NCBI GenBank assembly: GCA_029204225.1 | Contig: CM055111.1 | Location: 10,427,000-10,490,999, forward strand | Origin: Diphasiastrum complanatum | Lineage: Eukaryota > Streptophyta > Lycopodiopsida > Lycopodiales > Lycopodiaceae | DNA: 64,000 nucleotides | Direction: 5' to 3' | Shown here: in pieces, positions 22,836 through 35,099 of the stretch | How positions within the stretch are numbered: position 1 is the first letter of the stretch | How the letters are laid out: each line of letters starts with the position of its first letter | Made by a program: the position numbers and the translations under genes | The notes under the pieces: generated by a model | What the model was told of the DNA's origin: nothing | Seen by the model: the letters and a program-made list of their open reading frames with translations, nothing else | Databases searched by the model: none

Positions 22836-23367
22836 TCCATCGCTGGTTGGAGGAATAAAGTGAAGAATTCTATGAACAGATAGCATGAGTTCATGGTCCA
22901 TCGTTGGACAATTAGCCATGCATGAATTTACAGTATTATCATCTGAAAAGGAGACCACTCTCCTGTCCATCGTTGGAACAATAGGGTCTCTATGTGTGGA
23001 TTTGGTGAGTAAATGTGAGTCTATCATGCCTATGTAATCCATCGATGGATAGCACATAGCACTATCGATAAACCTTCATCTTATGATAAATATTTTAGCG
23101 ATCTGCCATCGCTGGACAACGATCTATCCATCGTTAGACAACGCCCATTCCTAAATATCAAAAAGCATAAAGTATGTGCAGGAGTGAGGCAGCCCTCCAT
23201 CGCTGCTCACTGAGCAAGCAAAAGCATGGAAAAATCGTGGTTACATCATTAGTATCACCTGCGATTTCAAAAAATTATCACATAACCACAATTGTCCATC
23301 GTTGCTTATTGAGACAAACTAGATGGTTTCAAGAACCAAAAAGTGACATTGTTGTCCATTGCTGGAC
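22836..23367. repeat. array of nine TCCATCGNTGGA-like motifs at 60-70-bp spacing
   Basis: Motif starts at 22836, 22897, 22966, 23038, 23105, 23127, 23196, 23295 and 23355. Core is TCCATCG(C/T/A)TGGAC with one to three mismatches in the weakest copies. The copy at 23037-23050 is a perfect palindrome, ATCCATCGATGGAT. Intervals are 61, 69, 72, 67, 22, 69, 99 and 60 bp. Sequence between motifs is not visibly conserved. Possibly a decayed tandem repeat with a constrained core, or clustered binding sites. Confidence 0.7.
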
Positions 23368-23797
23368 CTCAATGTGTTCTTGCCCTATCACAACCTTTAC
23401 ATGGTTTAGAGAGATGAGTGGCATATCAAAACAGAACATTATTAAAGCAACCTCCTCCAAAAAGTAGAGTAAATACAAACAGAATGTAAGAGAGAAGCAA
23501 ATACATACCGTAAGCTGTCAAATCGTTGATCCGTAGGTAGGTAGGGCACACTTTTAGCGAGTGTCAGAGGAGCAGAGTTCTTCACCAGTTGTAAAGCAAA
23601 AAGGGTTGAAAAGAGCATGCATTTATAGTGCCCAGTAAGGTAGTAACTTGGAAAAACGATACGGAACCCATCACCATCACTGCATATGCAGTACATGTTA
23701 TTTGGATTAGTATGATACGAATGTACTCTAATACCTACGTATTCGTAACAATCAACCACAATAATACTTAACTTTGCCCGAATAAGTGTCACATTAG

Positions 23798-24143
23798 ACT
23801 TTTGGCGAGATACAACTAAAAAGCATGGATATGCTCAAAAGTATGGACAATAGTGCATGACATACCTTGTTTTACAACGCTCACTTGGGTTAGAACTGCG
23901 TGAATTTGCTCTAACACCAACACACATGTCCACACCAGGTCTTTTAGCTAAACAGAATGTAAACAATTAAAACTATTCATACTCTGTTTAAAAATCAAAT
24001 ACTAATTGATATGGACCAATTGCCCAAACAACATGGCACAAGTCCCAATACAGTAATATTAGGACTTGGCCTATCGCTAAAAACCTTTCTATTGTTTGGG
24101 AAGAGAAGACTATGATTTAAAAATGCTATTATGATGTTAAGTG
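23798..24143. repeat. diverged direct repeat, copy 1
   Basis: About 346 bp aligning with 24408-24753. Shared words include AAGCATGGATATGCTCA, GGCCTATCGCTAAA and TTTGGGAAGA. Identity looks like 75-80 percent by eye. The two copies are separated by 264 bp that begins TGTTGGGGATCGGATGTCC. Could be LTR-like or the tandem pseudo-LTRs known from Penelope-like elements, given the RT fragment nearby. Confidence 0.75.
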
Positions 24144-24407
24144 TTGGGGATCGGATGTCCCGACGAGCTCACTCGGTGTGTGCGCTATTGACAACTAAGT
24201 AGCGAACACAAGAATAAATTAAGAGCTTGATTGCGCAGAGGTTGGGAAAGCAAAGAGCAGACAATCAGACAAGGCAATCAGAAAGTCAAATAGAAAGTGG
24301 GAAGCATGTAGTATTGACATAAAATCTGAAAGCAGAACTAGGCAATAGTTTATTCAGATCAAGTATAATGAAATACAAGTCAAATAATGCAGGTGAGGTT
24401 ACTTTAG

Positions 24408-24753
24408 CCTTTTGATGAGATACAATTGGAAAGCATGGATATGCTCAGGAGTATGAACAGCAGTGCGTGACATATCTTATGTCGTAAGGGTCACTTGGGT
24501 CAGTATAGCATGGATTTGCTTTGATACCAGCACAATGTTCACACCAAGTCTTTTGGCTAAATAAAACTTGTAACGGTTTAAACTTCTCATACTCCTCTTT
24601 GATTAAAACGAACTGATATAGACCAATTGACCGTAAGCTGATCAGTATGACACTCGCCCTGATATGGTGATATAACGGCTTGGCCTATCGCTAAACACTG
24701 TGTGTTTGGGAAGACTGGACTATGTTTTAAAATGCTATTCAAAGCTGTTAAGT
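24408..24753. repeat. diverged direct repeat, copy 2
   Basis: Partner of 23798-24143, in the same orientation. Confidence 0.75.
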
Positions 24754-25069
24754 AGTATAACTTTTTTTGGACATGAATAACAACTGTTGTTAAGCTATGA
24801 CACCTATCTTCCTCACTAAACTAACTTGAGCGGTTTTGTTTCAGGGTGCCAGCTACGTTGGTACTTCTAGGCATCATGTCTTCTTCCATTAGTTCACATT
24901 CCAGAGGGGGTGGCAGGTATCAGCTGGATGTCTTGAAAGTGGTCATGCTTTATGGTGCTTTCTAGTATTGTATTTTACTTTTCAGCTGTACTTTACCTTG
25001 TTGGATTATGAATAAAGGCTTTAAAGAGCTTCAGTCTTGCTTTGTCAAGAGGAACTAAGTGTTGTCTTG

Positions 25070-26428
<1,359 letters not shown>

Positions 26429-27091
26429 TCAGATTGGGAGTTCCACGGTTGATAAAGCCTTTTCGATATGTGAAGATCTTTGTGGATTGTCTAAATAGGC
26501 CATTATGCATAAAAATTCGGACAACCTCCCTGGGCAATGCATTATGCCCATGTAATACGAAAGGGTGCTCATGCCGACTAAATATCCGAAGTGAAGCCCC
26601 TTCAAATCCCGCCCTTGAGTAGGGTCCTCATGGGCAAAAAGCAGGAACCTGGCTACTTTCTTCTCATATAGAGGAATCAATTGATGCAAGTTGGTTTCTC
26701 TTGGGAGATTGATAAGCCTGGTAAGGCGAACTTGGTTCTTGGTGTGAAAAAGATGAATCCCAATTAGTTTAGTTGCATTATTACTGATATTTTTTTTCTC
26801 TTTACAAAGTGTGCCACAAAGGCACGAAAATGAGAATAAGACCTTGGGGCCTCAGAGGCTACCGCCCTCGACCGAAGGCCCTTCGTCGACGGAACAGCCT
26901 TGGAGGATGACCTTCTACAGCTTGAACTTTTTTAACTTTTTTTTTTTCTCCTTTTTTTGTCGTAAATTTCTTTATATGCACCTTCCACATTCTAGAAGGT
27001 GCATGTAAGAAAAATTTCGGAAAAAAAAAAGGAGTCATAAAAATTATGTTATGTGATGCACCTCCTTTTTTTTCATGAAAAAGCAAAAAAA
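26429..27091. other. non-coding, unrecognised
   Basis: A minus-strand frame at 26429-26689 (86 codons) has no recognised family and no support beyond length. Positions 26985-27003 and nearby form T-rich/A-rich runs around AGAAGGTGCATGTAAGAA. Nothing else is seen. Confidence 0.4.
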
Positions 27092-27260
27092 GATTTTATG
27101 ACCTTGGGGCCATGAACTTGTGCTTGAATCACTCATATCAATAGTGAATATATGGGTGGGTGAGTGAGTGATAAAGGATTTTATGACCTTGGGGCCATGA
27201 ACTTGTGCTTGAATCACTCATATCAATAGTGAATATATGGGTGAGTGAGTGATAAAGGGA
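27092..27260. repeat. tandem duplication, 85-bp unit, two copies
   Basis: GATTTTATGACCTTGGGGCC starts at 27092 and again at 27177. The copies are nearly identical apart from a 4-bp GGTG difference near the end of the unit, suggesting a recent duplication. Confidence 0.9.
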
Positions 27261-27518
27261 GTTTGGCCCATCTAATCAATAATCTAAGTACATAATTTGC
27301 ATTTGGGCTGATAGTGGACAACTGGCACATTTTCATTGGCTCTGAACACAGACGTTCAGAGCCATAATGTAACAACCTGTCAATTGAAGGGCAATTGAAG
27401 GGCCCAAACGACAAATTATGCCTGTTAGCAAGCGTGGGCAGGCCTGCTACTATAGCAGACAACCTTCAACGCACCTCGCCACAGGGCGGCTCGATGCGTG
27501 AAGGCACCTGCTGCACAC

Positions 27519-27546
27519 GGTAGCGGGCCTTCTCATGCCCGCTACC
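27519..27546. repeat. perfect 10-bp inverted repeat (hairpin)
   Basis: GGTAGCGGGC and GCCCGCTACC flank an 8-base loop. A second small hairpin, CTGCTA-CTA-TAGCAG, lies at 27444-27458. Both are in a short GC-rich patch within AT-rich DNA. Confidence 0.85.
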
Positions 27547-28005
27547 TAGTCCATAGTAGAATGCCTCTTTGTGAGTACATGGGTGAGGAGTGATAAATTA
27601 ATAACCTAAGTACATAGTAGAATGACTCTTTGTGTTATGAGTATGATAGATCACATAATAAAATGGATGGGTGAGCCCAACTCAAGCATGAGAGTAGAGA
27701 CACCAACTCGTTACATGTGGGAAACAAGGATTGAAATTTGATGTGCACCATTGCCTTTGACATCCATGGGCTTTTCTTTTGTTTTTTTACGTTTCACATG
27801 ACATGTAGAATGCAATGGTACCTTTCGAATAAAATAGATATGAATCTTTGAATCACTTATACATATATTCATGTATATTTTAAATTGTAAAATTTTTAAA
27901 TTAACATGACATTTGATTTTTTTAAGTTGCCTTTCAAATGGAAGCGCAATTTTTAAGTTTGCCATTCATATGACATGCTTTTGAAAGTTTTGCCTTTCTT
28001 TGAAA

Positions 28006-28105
28006 GGCAAAGAAGTCTCTTGAATGCCAAGCTTGGTGGGAAGATGAATTACATAGGCAAAGAAGTCTCTTGAATGCCAAGCTTGGTGGGAAGATGAATT
28101 ACATA
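28006..28105. repeat. tandem duplication, 50-bp unit, two copies
   Basis: GGCAAAGAAGTCTCTTGAAT begins at 28006 and 28056. The two 50-bp copies look identical. Confidence 0.92.
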
Positions 28106-28578
28106 AGTAGAATGAGTATGGGTGAGTCATAAAGGAAATATGAGTACATGGTAGATGAATATGGGTGAGTCTTAAAGGGAGTTTAGCCTTTGAATCAATA
28201 AGATAAGTACATGGAGAGAGGCCTATGTTTTGAATCACTAATGTCCTCGTGAGAGATGTACTCTTGAGAGCGATGGGCTCCAAAGCATCTAAGGGTAATG
28301 AGTCTCATCTTGGTGATAGAGTGTTTATGTGACCCTGACACTCTTACATGTTTTCATCCATGCCAAACTTGTCAATGATGGTGCCGAACTTGTCGTTAAT
28401 GGTGCGGAATACGCTGATCTAGATATGGGTGATTGCGTAGGGGCCACAAAGTTTACATCCACATAATATGGGTATGGGTGGTGCCTTGGTATTTGGGTGT
28501 CTTTTGGTTGCTGACCTGGGCCTTCATTGGCCACCCATTTCACTATCCCAATCTGATTTCCAGGCCCTTCTTTAGAAG

Positions 28579-29090
28579 CCACGTGGCATAGGGTGACGTG
28601 TCAGATTGCGTGGACTCATTACCTTGAATCTCTCTCGCGCAGTTTCCATTCCTTTTCCTTTCGACATTTAGGGTTAGGGTTTTGACCCAAGCCGGTCTCC
28701 CTGCTCCCCCTTTCCAAATCTCTCTCTACGGCTATCCCACCCTAGCCTTAAACTTAGGGTTCTCTGATTTTTCTGTCCAGTTTTTGCTTTTAGGGCTATT
28801 AGGTTTGTAGCAAGCTGGGTCTCAGCCAGGTGGCAAGCAAATGAAGAGTCTACACCGACACGTGTAGCTATCTGAAACATGGATTAGCCCACGTGACACA
28901 AACCTGGTGACTGGATGACCGCACCTGTCAGTCGGCTCGCTATTCCCAAGCCCGGGTACTGACGTGGCCTCAGTGGCGTTCAGAAACTGGCCTAATGGCA
29001 CGCTATGCCTTTCAGCCCGCCACCGTTGATATCGTGCCACGTGTTAAAAGCTAGCTGCTGAGATACATCCAGGTGGCGCTAGAACACGTG
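28579..29090 (+). promoter_or_regulatory. cluster of five G-box (CACGTG) elements
   Basis: CACGTG cores occur at 28580-28585, 28859-28864, 28890-28895, 29038-29043 and 29085-29090, all 0.8-1.35 kb upstream of the carrier ATG at 29928. A random 512-bp stretch would be expected to hold about 0.1. G-boxes bind plant bZIP and bHLH factors (light, ABA and stress responses). A pyrimidine patch (29150-29191) close downstream resembles a plant core-promoter Y-patch. Confidence 0.7.
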
Positions 29091-29149
29091 GCTAGCATCT
29101 AACTGGGCGCGCGTACATTATCTCCTGCCATTAAGCTCCATCCCTTTTG

Positions 29150-29927
29150 CCTTTTCTTCTCTCTCTATCTCTGTCGCTCTCTCTCTCTCGTAAATGGTGA
29201 GCTCTCGTTTAAGGAGCGTCTTCTTTATGAGGAGCATCACCTTCTAAGTTTCATGATTTCTCGAACATTTTTGCTTCGATCCAGATCCAGATTTCTTGTG
29301 AACGATCCAGTTGCAAAAGCTTCATTCATAAGTCCATCACATTCTCGAGGTGCAACTATGGTCACCAATTTGTTGTGAGCAATACATAATGATCATTATT
29401 TTTATTGTTCATATAAAGTGCCGTTTGCTGGCTTTGAAGATTACTTTTCAGTCTGTTATTCGTTCAAACTGCCGCTCTGGTTAGCTCTGAGAGGATGATG
29501 AATGTGCTGGAGGCGCCTTAATCAAGCTTTTGTATCCTGGAGCTTCGGTTCTTATTCGAGAATATTGCGTAATGAGGCATCCTAATCAGGCTTGTCTTCA
29601 TCGAGCGTCAGTTTTGGTCGAGATTTTTGTAAAAGAGGCAGTAAAAATAGGTCCCCTGAAGGTCGTGGATTAACATTCTGGTTTCGAGTTTGCAATATCA
29701 AGGACGTCTTTCACCCGAGGAAGAGTTGGAAAAAAGCAAGACGTGTATGAGACATGACGATTTTCTGTGTCCTATAATATTCAATCTCAGAAGACATATC
29801 TAGTTCCAACAGCAACGATATGCCATCTGCCCCTCTGACTGGCGGTTTTAACCACTGCAAGTGGACTGCATGATCTTTTTTCAAAGTCAAAAACTGAAGG
29901 TCGAAAGGAATTCGTCAATCTACTCAT
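29150..29927 (+). promoter_or_regulatory. probable transcript start region and 5' UTR of the carrier gene
   Basis: A CT-rich patch (29157-29191) is followed by ATGGTGAGCTC, where G|GTGAGC could be a 5' UTR intron donor. Between there and the ATG at 29928 no coding frame is seen. The exact start and any 5' UTR intron cannot be fixed from sequence alone. Confidence 0.4.
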
Positions 29928-30632
29928 ATGGCAGCAGTGATGAAGTCTGTTATCACACGGAAGCCTGATGTACTCCAAAGAGGGACGAATGCTGATATCG
30001 AGCCTCGGAATTTCAGTAATGTGGAATGCTTGCTGAATGGAATGGAAAGAGCTGCTTTAGATCCCAAGCGATCAAGATTGCAAGAGCTGGAATCATTTAC
30101 TCAGAATCAAAAGCTGGAATGGTCCTCGCCGGAGTTTGGCTTTCTGGATTCAAGTGCAAATTGGTTACAGGAAAAAGTTGTTTCCGGAATCGTAAGGATG
30201 CAGACACATTTTATAATGGCTCGCTGTAATTTGTTAGATTCGAAGTTAAAGTTAAAATCTATAAGGAGACCTTCATCTTTTGCCCTTAAACGCTCCCATT
30301 CTTGGAAGCAAGATAGGATGAATGCAGAGAGAATAGCTTTGGTGAAAAATGCTGATCCACTTGCCACGTCGGGAAAGCTTAAGCACCCCTCTGCGCTTGT
30401 GGAATTGGACCCATTCGCATTAATAAAGGTTCCGGTTGAGGACACCAGGAAGGGCAATTGCGAGGCTCAACGAAAACTAGAGCAGCAGATTGAACAGAAG
30501 CAGTTGAACATAGATAAAGTGTCATCAACCCGGCGGCTTACACAAAAGGGGAACATTTTTAAGCAGCTATTTTGTGGTGGATTTGCAGGGGTGGTCTCTC
30601 GGACTGCAGTAGCTCCTCTCGATCTTGTGAAG
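29928..30632 (+). CDS. mitochondrial carrier family (SLC25-type) protein, first coding exon
   Basis: The exon encodes 235 residues. The last part, FKQLFCGGFAGVVSRTAVAPLDLVK, is transmembrane helix 1 of a mitochondrial carrier with the signature P-x-D-x-x-K. It is preceded by an unusually long N-terminal extension (about 205 residues), Ser/Lys-rich with one charged helix (RKLEQQIEQKQLNIDK). Family members transport nucleotides, cofactors or metabolites across the inner mitochondrial or plastid envelope; the substrate cannot be told. The exon ends in phase 0 at GTGAAG|GTTAGT (donor GT at 30633), exactly after the signature. None of the other five helices is found in the remaining 33 kb, so the gene has a huge intron or is truncated. 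Start chosen because the frame opens with MAAVMKS. This is the only likely host gene in the window. Confidence 0.75.
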
Positions 30633-31516
30633 GTTAGTCTATTTTATTTCTTCATTCAGAATGCACCTTATGATTTGTCTCGGTTATGAGATTGTGCTTG
30701 AATCTATGCATGTGAATTGGAGAAAATGTAATCCTAGCTAGTCGGATAGACCAAGAATGCCAAATATTAGGAATAGGGTCCACAAGTGCATAAAATGTAG
30801 TAATAGGAATAGGAAGATGGGACCCAATCAACAATATTGTTGAAGATGTCTTAATAACTTAGATCATATGCAACAATGCCGCTCTGATGAAGTATTGTAT
30901 CAAATGAGTAGTTCTTGTAAAATTGCTAGAACATGAGTACGCATACGAAACACTAAAAGAACATCAATCTCACACAACAGCAGTAGGAGCACAACCCTCT
31001 ACTAGTAGTGTGGGGGAGCCAAAAAGGATCTCAATGATCTAATGGTTGTATACTAGCAACCTAATTTGGAGCAATGCTTCTGGTATAGTCTGTAATTTGC
31101 TCTAGTTATACACATTTCTTATCATAATGATTCTAAGGTGATCTGTCTCATCTGTGTAAGCTTGTGAGGAATGACCAATAGGAGTGCTGCCGCAAACATG
31201 GATATACCATGCCAACCATATGGACCAAGGGTCTGAAATAAAAGTAGGAGTTTGAAAATCATGGTTGAAGTAGATCACAACAGAACTGTTGTCAACCAAA
31301 TAGCTACTGACTTTTATCTCTTTGTGCCCAATCTACTGCACTTATGGGAGGCAAAACGCTTGACCATTGCTCCCCTAAAACAAATTTCAGCCAGAAGCTG
31401 TTTTTCCAAATTTAATTTTTTTCTTTTGCACGTTTTGCGGTTCGAATCACAAGTCGCAGAATCACGGTTCGCGAATCGCGATTCACTGCAACTATGATAT
31501 TATATTTTATATATAA
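30633..31516 (+). other. start of first intron, no features recognised
   Basis: Begins with a consensus splice donor (GTTAGT). No second exon of the carrier is recognised, and no repeat boundary is visible until 31517. Confidence 0.5.
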
Positions 31517-31706
31517 TATCAAAGTTCCCCACGACACAGGTGCCGTGGGGGGTAGGGTGCCATACCAGGTGCCGTACTAGGGCACACGTGCCGTGGTACG
31601 ACACCTGTTTTTCTTACTTCTTTACTCAAAAAAAAAAAAAAACAGGTGCCGCGGGTGCCCGTGCCGTACCAGGTGCCGTGGTACGGCACGTGGAACTTTG
31701 GTATAT
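31517..31706. mobile_element. small inverted-repeat element (MITE-like), about 190 bp
   Basis: The left end TATCAAAGTTCCCCACG and right end ACGTGGAACTTTGGTATA are imperfect inverted repeats. Both arms continue with GTGCCGTACC-type words. The middle is an oligo-T/oligo-A stretch. A half copy lies at 56119-56215. No coding capacity. Both copies abut a (TA)n tract and a hAT end. Confidence 0.6.
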
Positions 31707-31740
31707 ATCTATATATATATATATATCTATATATACATAT

Positions 31741-32430
31741 CATAGATCCAGTGGTACCGGGATCCGCGGATCCAGGTACCGCGGATCCATACTGGCGGGA
31801 CCGTACTGGTACCGCGGTACCATCATGGTACCACGGTACCACAATATAATAATATTTTTATTATTTAATATTTTTAAATTTTTTTTTTGACCTAAACCTA
31901 CCCGCCCCCCTCGCATTTCCTTTGAGATTTTTTTGCGCCCTTCTCCGCCCTGCCATCGCTGTTGTTTTTGCCTACCTACCTTCTGATTCTTTGCGTCGTC
32001 CTTCGCCCACGCAACGCCTTGCCTTGCATCTGACTTGCTTCGCCCTGCCTTCGCCCATTTTCAGCGTCTCTCCAACAATGAACCCTGCTGTTTTTTTTCC
32101 AGGCCAGATGTTGCCCCTCCACCAGCGCACCCCACCTATGCTGCTGCACCCATCCCTGCCAGTGCATCCCACTCTCCCCATTCCACGTCTACAGCCGATG
32201 CATCCAGCAGTGCCCAGCAGTGCCCATGTGCCACTGCACCAGTCCCCTGCATCATGTACTGTACCCTCTTTTTTTACACCCCTTTTTTTTAACTTTTTTT
32301 GGTCCTTTTTTGGTAGTTAATATGCAAAAAAAATTATTAGAAAAATTAAAAAAAAAAAATTAAAAATGGTACCGCCTTGGTACCGTGGGTCTGAGGGCGG
32401 TACCACGGGGTACTGGGTACCGTGGATCCC
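31741..32430 (+). mobile_element. hAT deletion derivative B1 (non-autonomous)
   Basis: Starts with the terminal word CATAGATCC after (TA)n and the subterminal GGTACC palindromes. It then matches the 5' leader of the hAT at 56259-62477 (on its minus strand) up to TTTTTTTTCCAG. There it jumps inside the transposase sequence (GCCAGATGTTGCCCC), and after about 120 bp jumps again to the other end of the element (TGCATCATGTACTGTACC). The first junction shares CCAG, as expected for a microhomology deletion. No transposase can be made. Confidence 0.8.
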
Positions 32431-34625
32431 GATACCGCGGGACCATACTGGTACCGCAGTACCACAATATAATATATTATTTTATATTTAATATTTTTTA
32501 AATTTTTTAACTTAAAACTACCCGCCCCCCTCGCATTTCATCTCAAATTTTTTTGCGCCCTCCTCCGCCCTGCCATCGCTGTTGGTTTTGCCTACCTGCC
32601 TTCTGATTCCTTGCGTGGCCCTTCGCCCACGCAACGTGTTGCCTTGCATCTGACTTGCTTCGCCCTACCTTTGCCCATTTTCAGCGTCTCTCCAACAGTG
32701 AACCCTGCTGTTTTTTTTCCAGCAATCCATCCCTCATTTCATCTGCAATGGTGCAATCCGACCTTTCCGGTCTGTGGGACGAGGTAGACATTGTCAGGCG
32801 GGTTGCCGACAAGGCCAACAAGACCGGTCAGAAGATTGTGCGCTGCCGATACTGTCTCATCGAGTTTGCTGCATCCCTCACTCGCCTTAAAGGCCATCTG
32901 CTCGGTGCACGCGCCAAAAATGGTGCCACCTTGAATGCTGCCCCTTGTGGCAGCATGACCGTCCCCGACAGGCAGCGACTACTGGACACCTACGGGCCGC
33001 GGCTCGTGGCAAGGGAGAACACCATTTCGGAGGGCATTCTCTGATTTTGCACCGCTCCTTATGTGGCTGACCCAGAGTTGTTGCCTGCTTGGCTGGCACG
33101 CACGAGGAGAGGGAGTGCATCCTCCTCCGGTCCCTTTGCCCCTCATCCCCCTTAGACAGTTATGCCTCACGCACCCCCCCATTTGCTAGATTCTGGTGGA
33201 TCCCGTCCCATCGCGTCCGCCAGTTGCCACTGCGGTTCCACCACCACCCACTGTTGCTCGCACTCCACCAGTCTACGACTTTCTCATGGACTCTCCGCCA
33301 CCCGAGCAGGCCCAAGATGCTACTGGGCGGGCCTTCGAGGATGTGGAAGAGATCCCTTCTTCCTTCCCTTCCCATCCGGATGACCTCCTCAGCCAGCAGT
33401 TTTCGTACCCCATGCCAGATGTTGCCCCTCCACCAGTGCACCCCACCTATGCTGCTGCACCCATCCCTGCCAGTGCATCCCACTCTCCCCATTCCACGTC
33501 TACAGCCGATGCATCCACTAGTGCCCAGCCTGTCGCGTCATCGTCCATTCCCGTCATGGTTGGTGCACCGTGCTGGAGGTCCACCACCCGTCGCCCACCA
33601 AGGAGAGCCCTTGTGCAGCAGACCATTCACGGCGCACATCAGCTGCACATGGACAGAGAGGCCACACAGGCCGTGGCCAGTCTGATTTACGAGCTGAACC
33701 TGCCCTTTGCCATCACCGACTCTAAGCCCTTCAGAAGGGCCTTCCGCCTTGCACAGTCCGTTAGCCCTAGCTGGAGAGTCCCTAGTTCAGAGGTTGTCCG
33801 CACACACATGCTGAGGGATAGGGTTGAGTCCTTGTCTAGAGAGATGGAGCCTCTACGTCGGCACTGGGCCACTTACGGTTGCAGCATCATGTCCGATGGC
33901 TGGTCTGATGTCAGGAGGAGGCCGATCCTCAACATACTGGTCTCCAGCTGCATGGGCACACCTCGGGCTTCGGTGGTATGCGCTCTGCCATCTTGATCGA
34001 CCTTCTTCTCATAGCACCCTGGTCCTTGAACACCCTCTCACAGCACCCTGGCTCTCAAACAGCCTCTCACAGCCTGTCACCGGCTCTTGCTTGCTCTCTC
34101 ACTGTCTATCACTAGCTCTCTCACAGCCTTTGAAAATGCCGACCACAATGGGATTGTGAGTGCCTATTTATCCCCACAGCCTGATCGGCCATGTGGATCC
34201 CCATCATCCCTCCATGTGCCTCTGTACCTGCCCCCATGTGATGCTCCCCCCTGTGTTGGTCTCCCATTGGGCCCATGGTCTGCTCACCCACAATGCCCAT
34301 GTGCCTATGTACTTGCCCCCATGTGATGCTACCCCCCTGTGTTGGTCTCCCATTGGCCCCTCGGTTTGCTCACTCGCAGTGCCCATGTGCCACTGCAACA
34401 GTCCCCTGCATCATGTATTGTACCCTCTTTTTTTACACCCAGAATCCCTTTTTTTACTTTTTTTTGTCCTTTTTTGGTAGTTAATATGCAAAAAAAAATT
34501 ATTAAAAATATATTAAAAAATAAAAAAATATTAAAAATTGTACCGCCCTGGTACCGTGGATCCTAGGGCGGTATCGTACCGGCGGTACCACTGATATGGT
34601 ACCGGTGGTACCACGAGGTACTATG
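32431..34625 (+). mobile_element. hAT deletion derivative B2 (non-autonomous)
   Basis: Contains the same leader as B1, then transposase codons 1-400 (32749-33960), then the far end of the parent element, and terminates in GGTACTATG at 34617-34625. The internal deletion joins codons for CMGT directly to sequence that, in the parent, lies on the opposite strand near the start of the convergent second ORF (parent 56948). B1 and B2 join without a (TA)n or CATAG terminus between them, so they sit in tandem through their subterminal repeats. Confidence 0.85.
32749..33960 (+). pseudogene. truncated hAT transposase in B2
   Basis: Begins MVQSDLSGLWDEVDIVRR with the same BED-type finger (CRYC..H) as the intact copy. 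A TGA at about 33043 replaces an Arg codon of the parent (ISEGVLRFC there, ISEGIL-stop-FC here). A frameshift follows near 33155 and the frame resumes at 33196. It ends in the SIMSDGWSDVRRRP segment of DUF659, followed by the deletion junction. The catalytic core is lost after the first Asp. Confidence 0.88.
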
Positions 34626-34649
34626 ACATTTATATATATATATATATAT

Positions 34650-34723
34650 CATAGATCCAGCGGTACCAGGATCCGCGGATCCATACTGATCCGCAAGACC
34701 ATAATATATTAATTTATTTAATA

Positions 34724-34770
<47 letters not shown>

Positions 34771-35096
34771 TGTATATTTTAACCCTATTTCCCCCCCCCC
34801 TCACTTCATCTCTCTCCCTGCCCATCGTGCCCTCTTCTTGTTGTCCGCGCCCTCCTCGCCATCACACTGTCTTTGCGTACGACAGATCGCTTCCGCCCCT
34901 GCTACTGCTATTTCCGCCATTGCTGTGGTTTTTCCAGCCTTCCGCCTCCTATCGCATTCACGATCATCTCTACCTTTTTTCCCAGTTCCTTCTATAGAAA
35001 TGGTGCATTCCAACCTTGCCGATCTGTGGGGCGAGGTGGACGTTGTCAGGCGGGTTCCCGACAAGTCCAACAAGTCCGGTGCAAAGATCGTGCGTT
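34650..35096 (+). mobile_element. hAT fragment B3, 5' end only, more diverged
   Basis: Starts CATAGATCC after (TA)n, has a shorter GGTACC/GGATCC zone, a second (TA)n, and then MVHSNLADLWGEVDVVRRVPDKSNKS at 34998, homologous to transposase codons 1-32 of the intact copy. It stops abruptly at about 35096, where a minus-strand CACTA-type fragment begins. Confidence 0.75.
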
Positions 35097-35099
35097 TAT

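Noticed and set aside
22836-23367. CRISPR array
   Set aside because: The short motif is degenerate and the genome is a plant nucleus; spacing alone resembles a CRISPR. Kept as an unexplained motif array instead.
26429-26689. 86-codon minus-strand ORF as a host gene
   Set aside because: No family, no splice context and no neighbouring exon; length alone is not enough.
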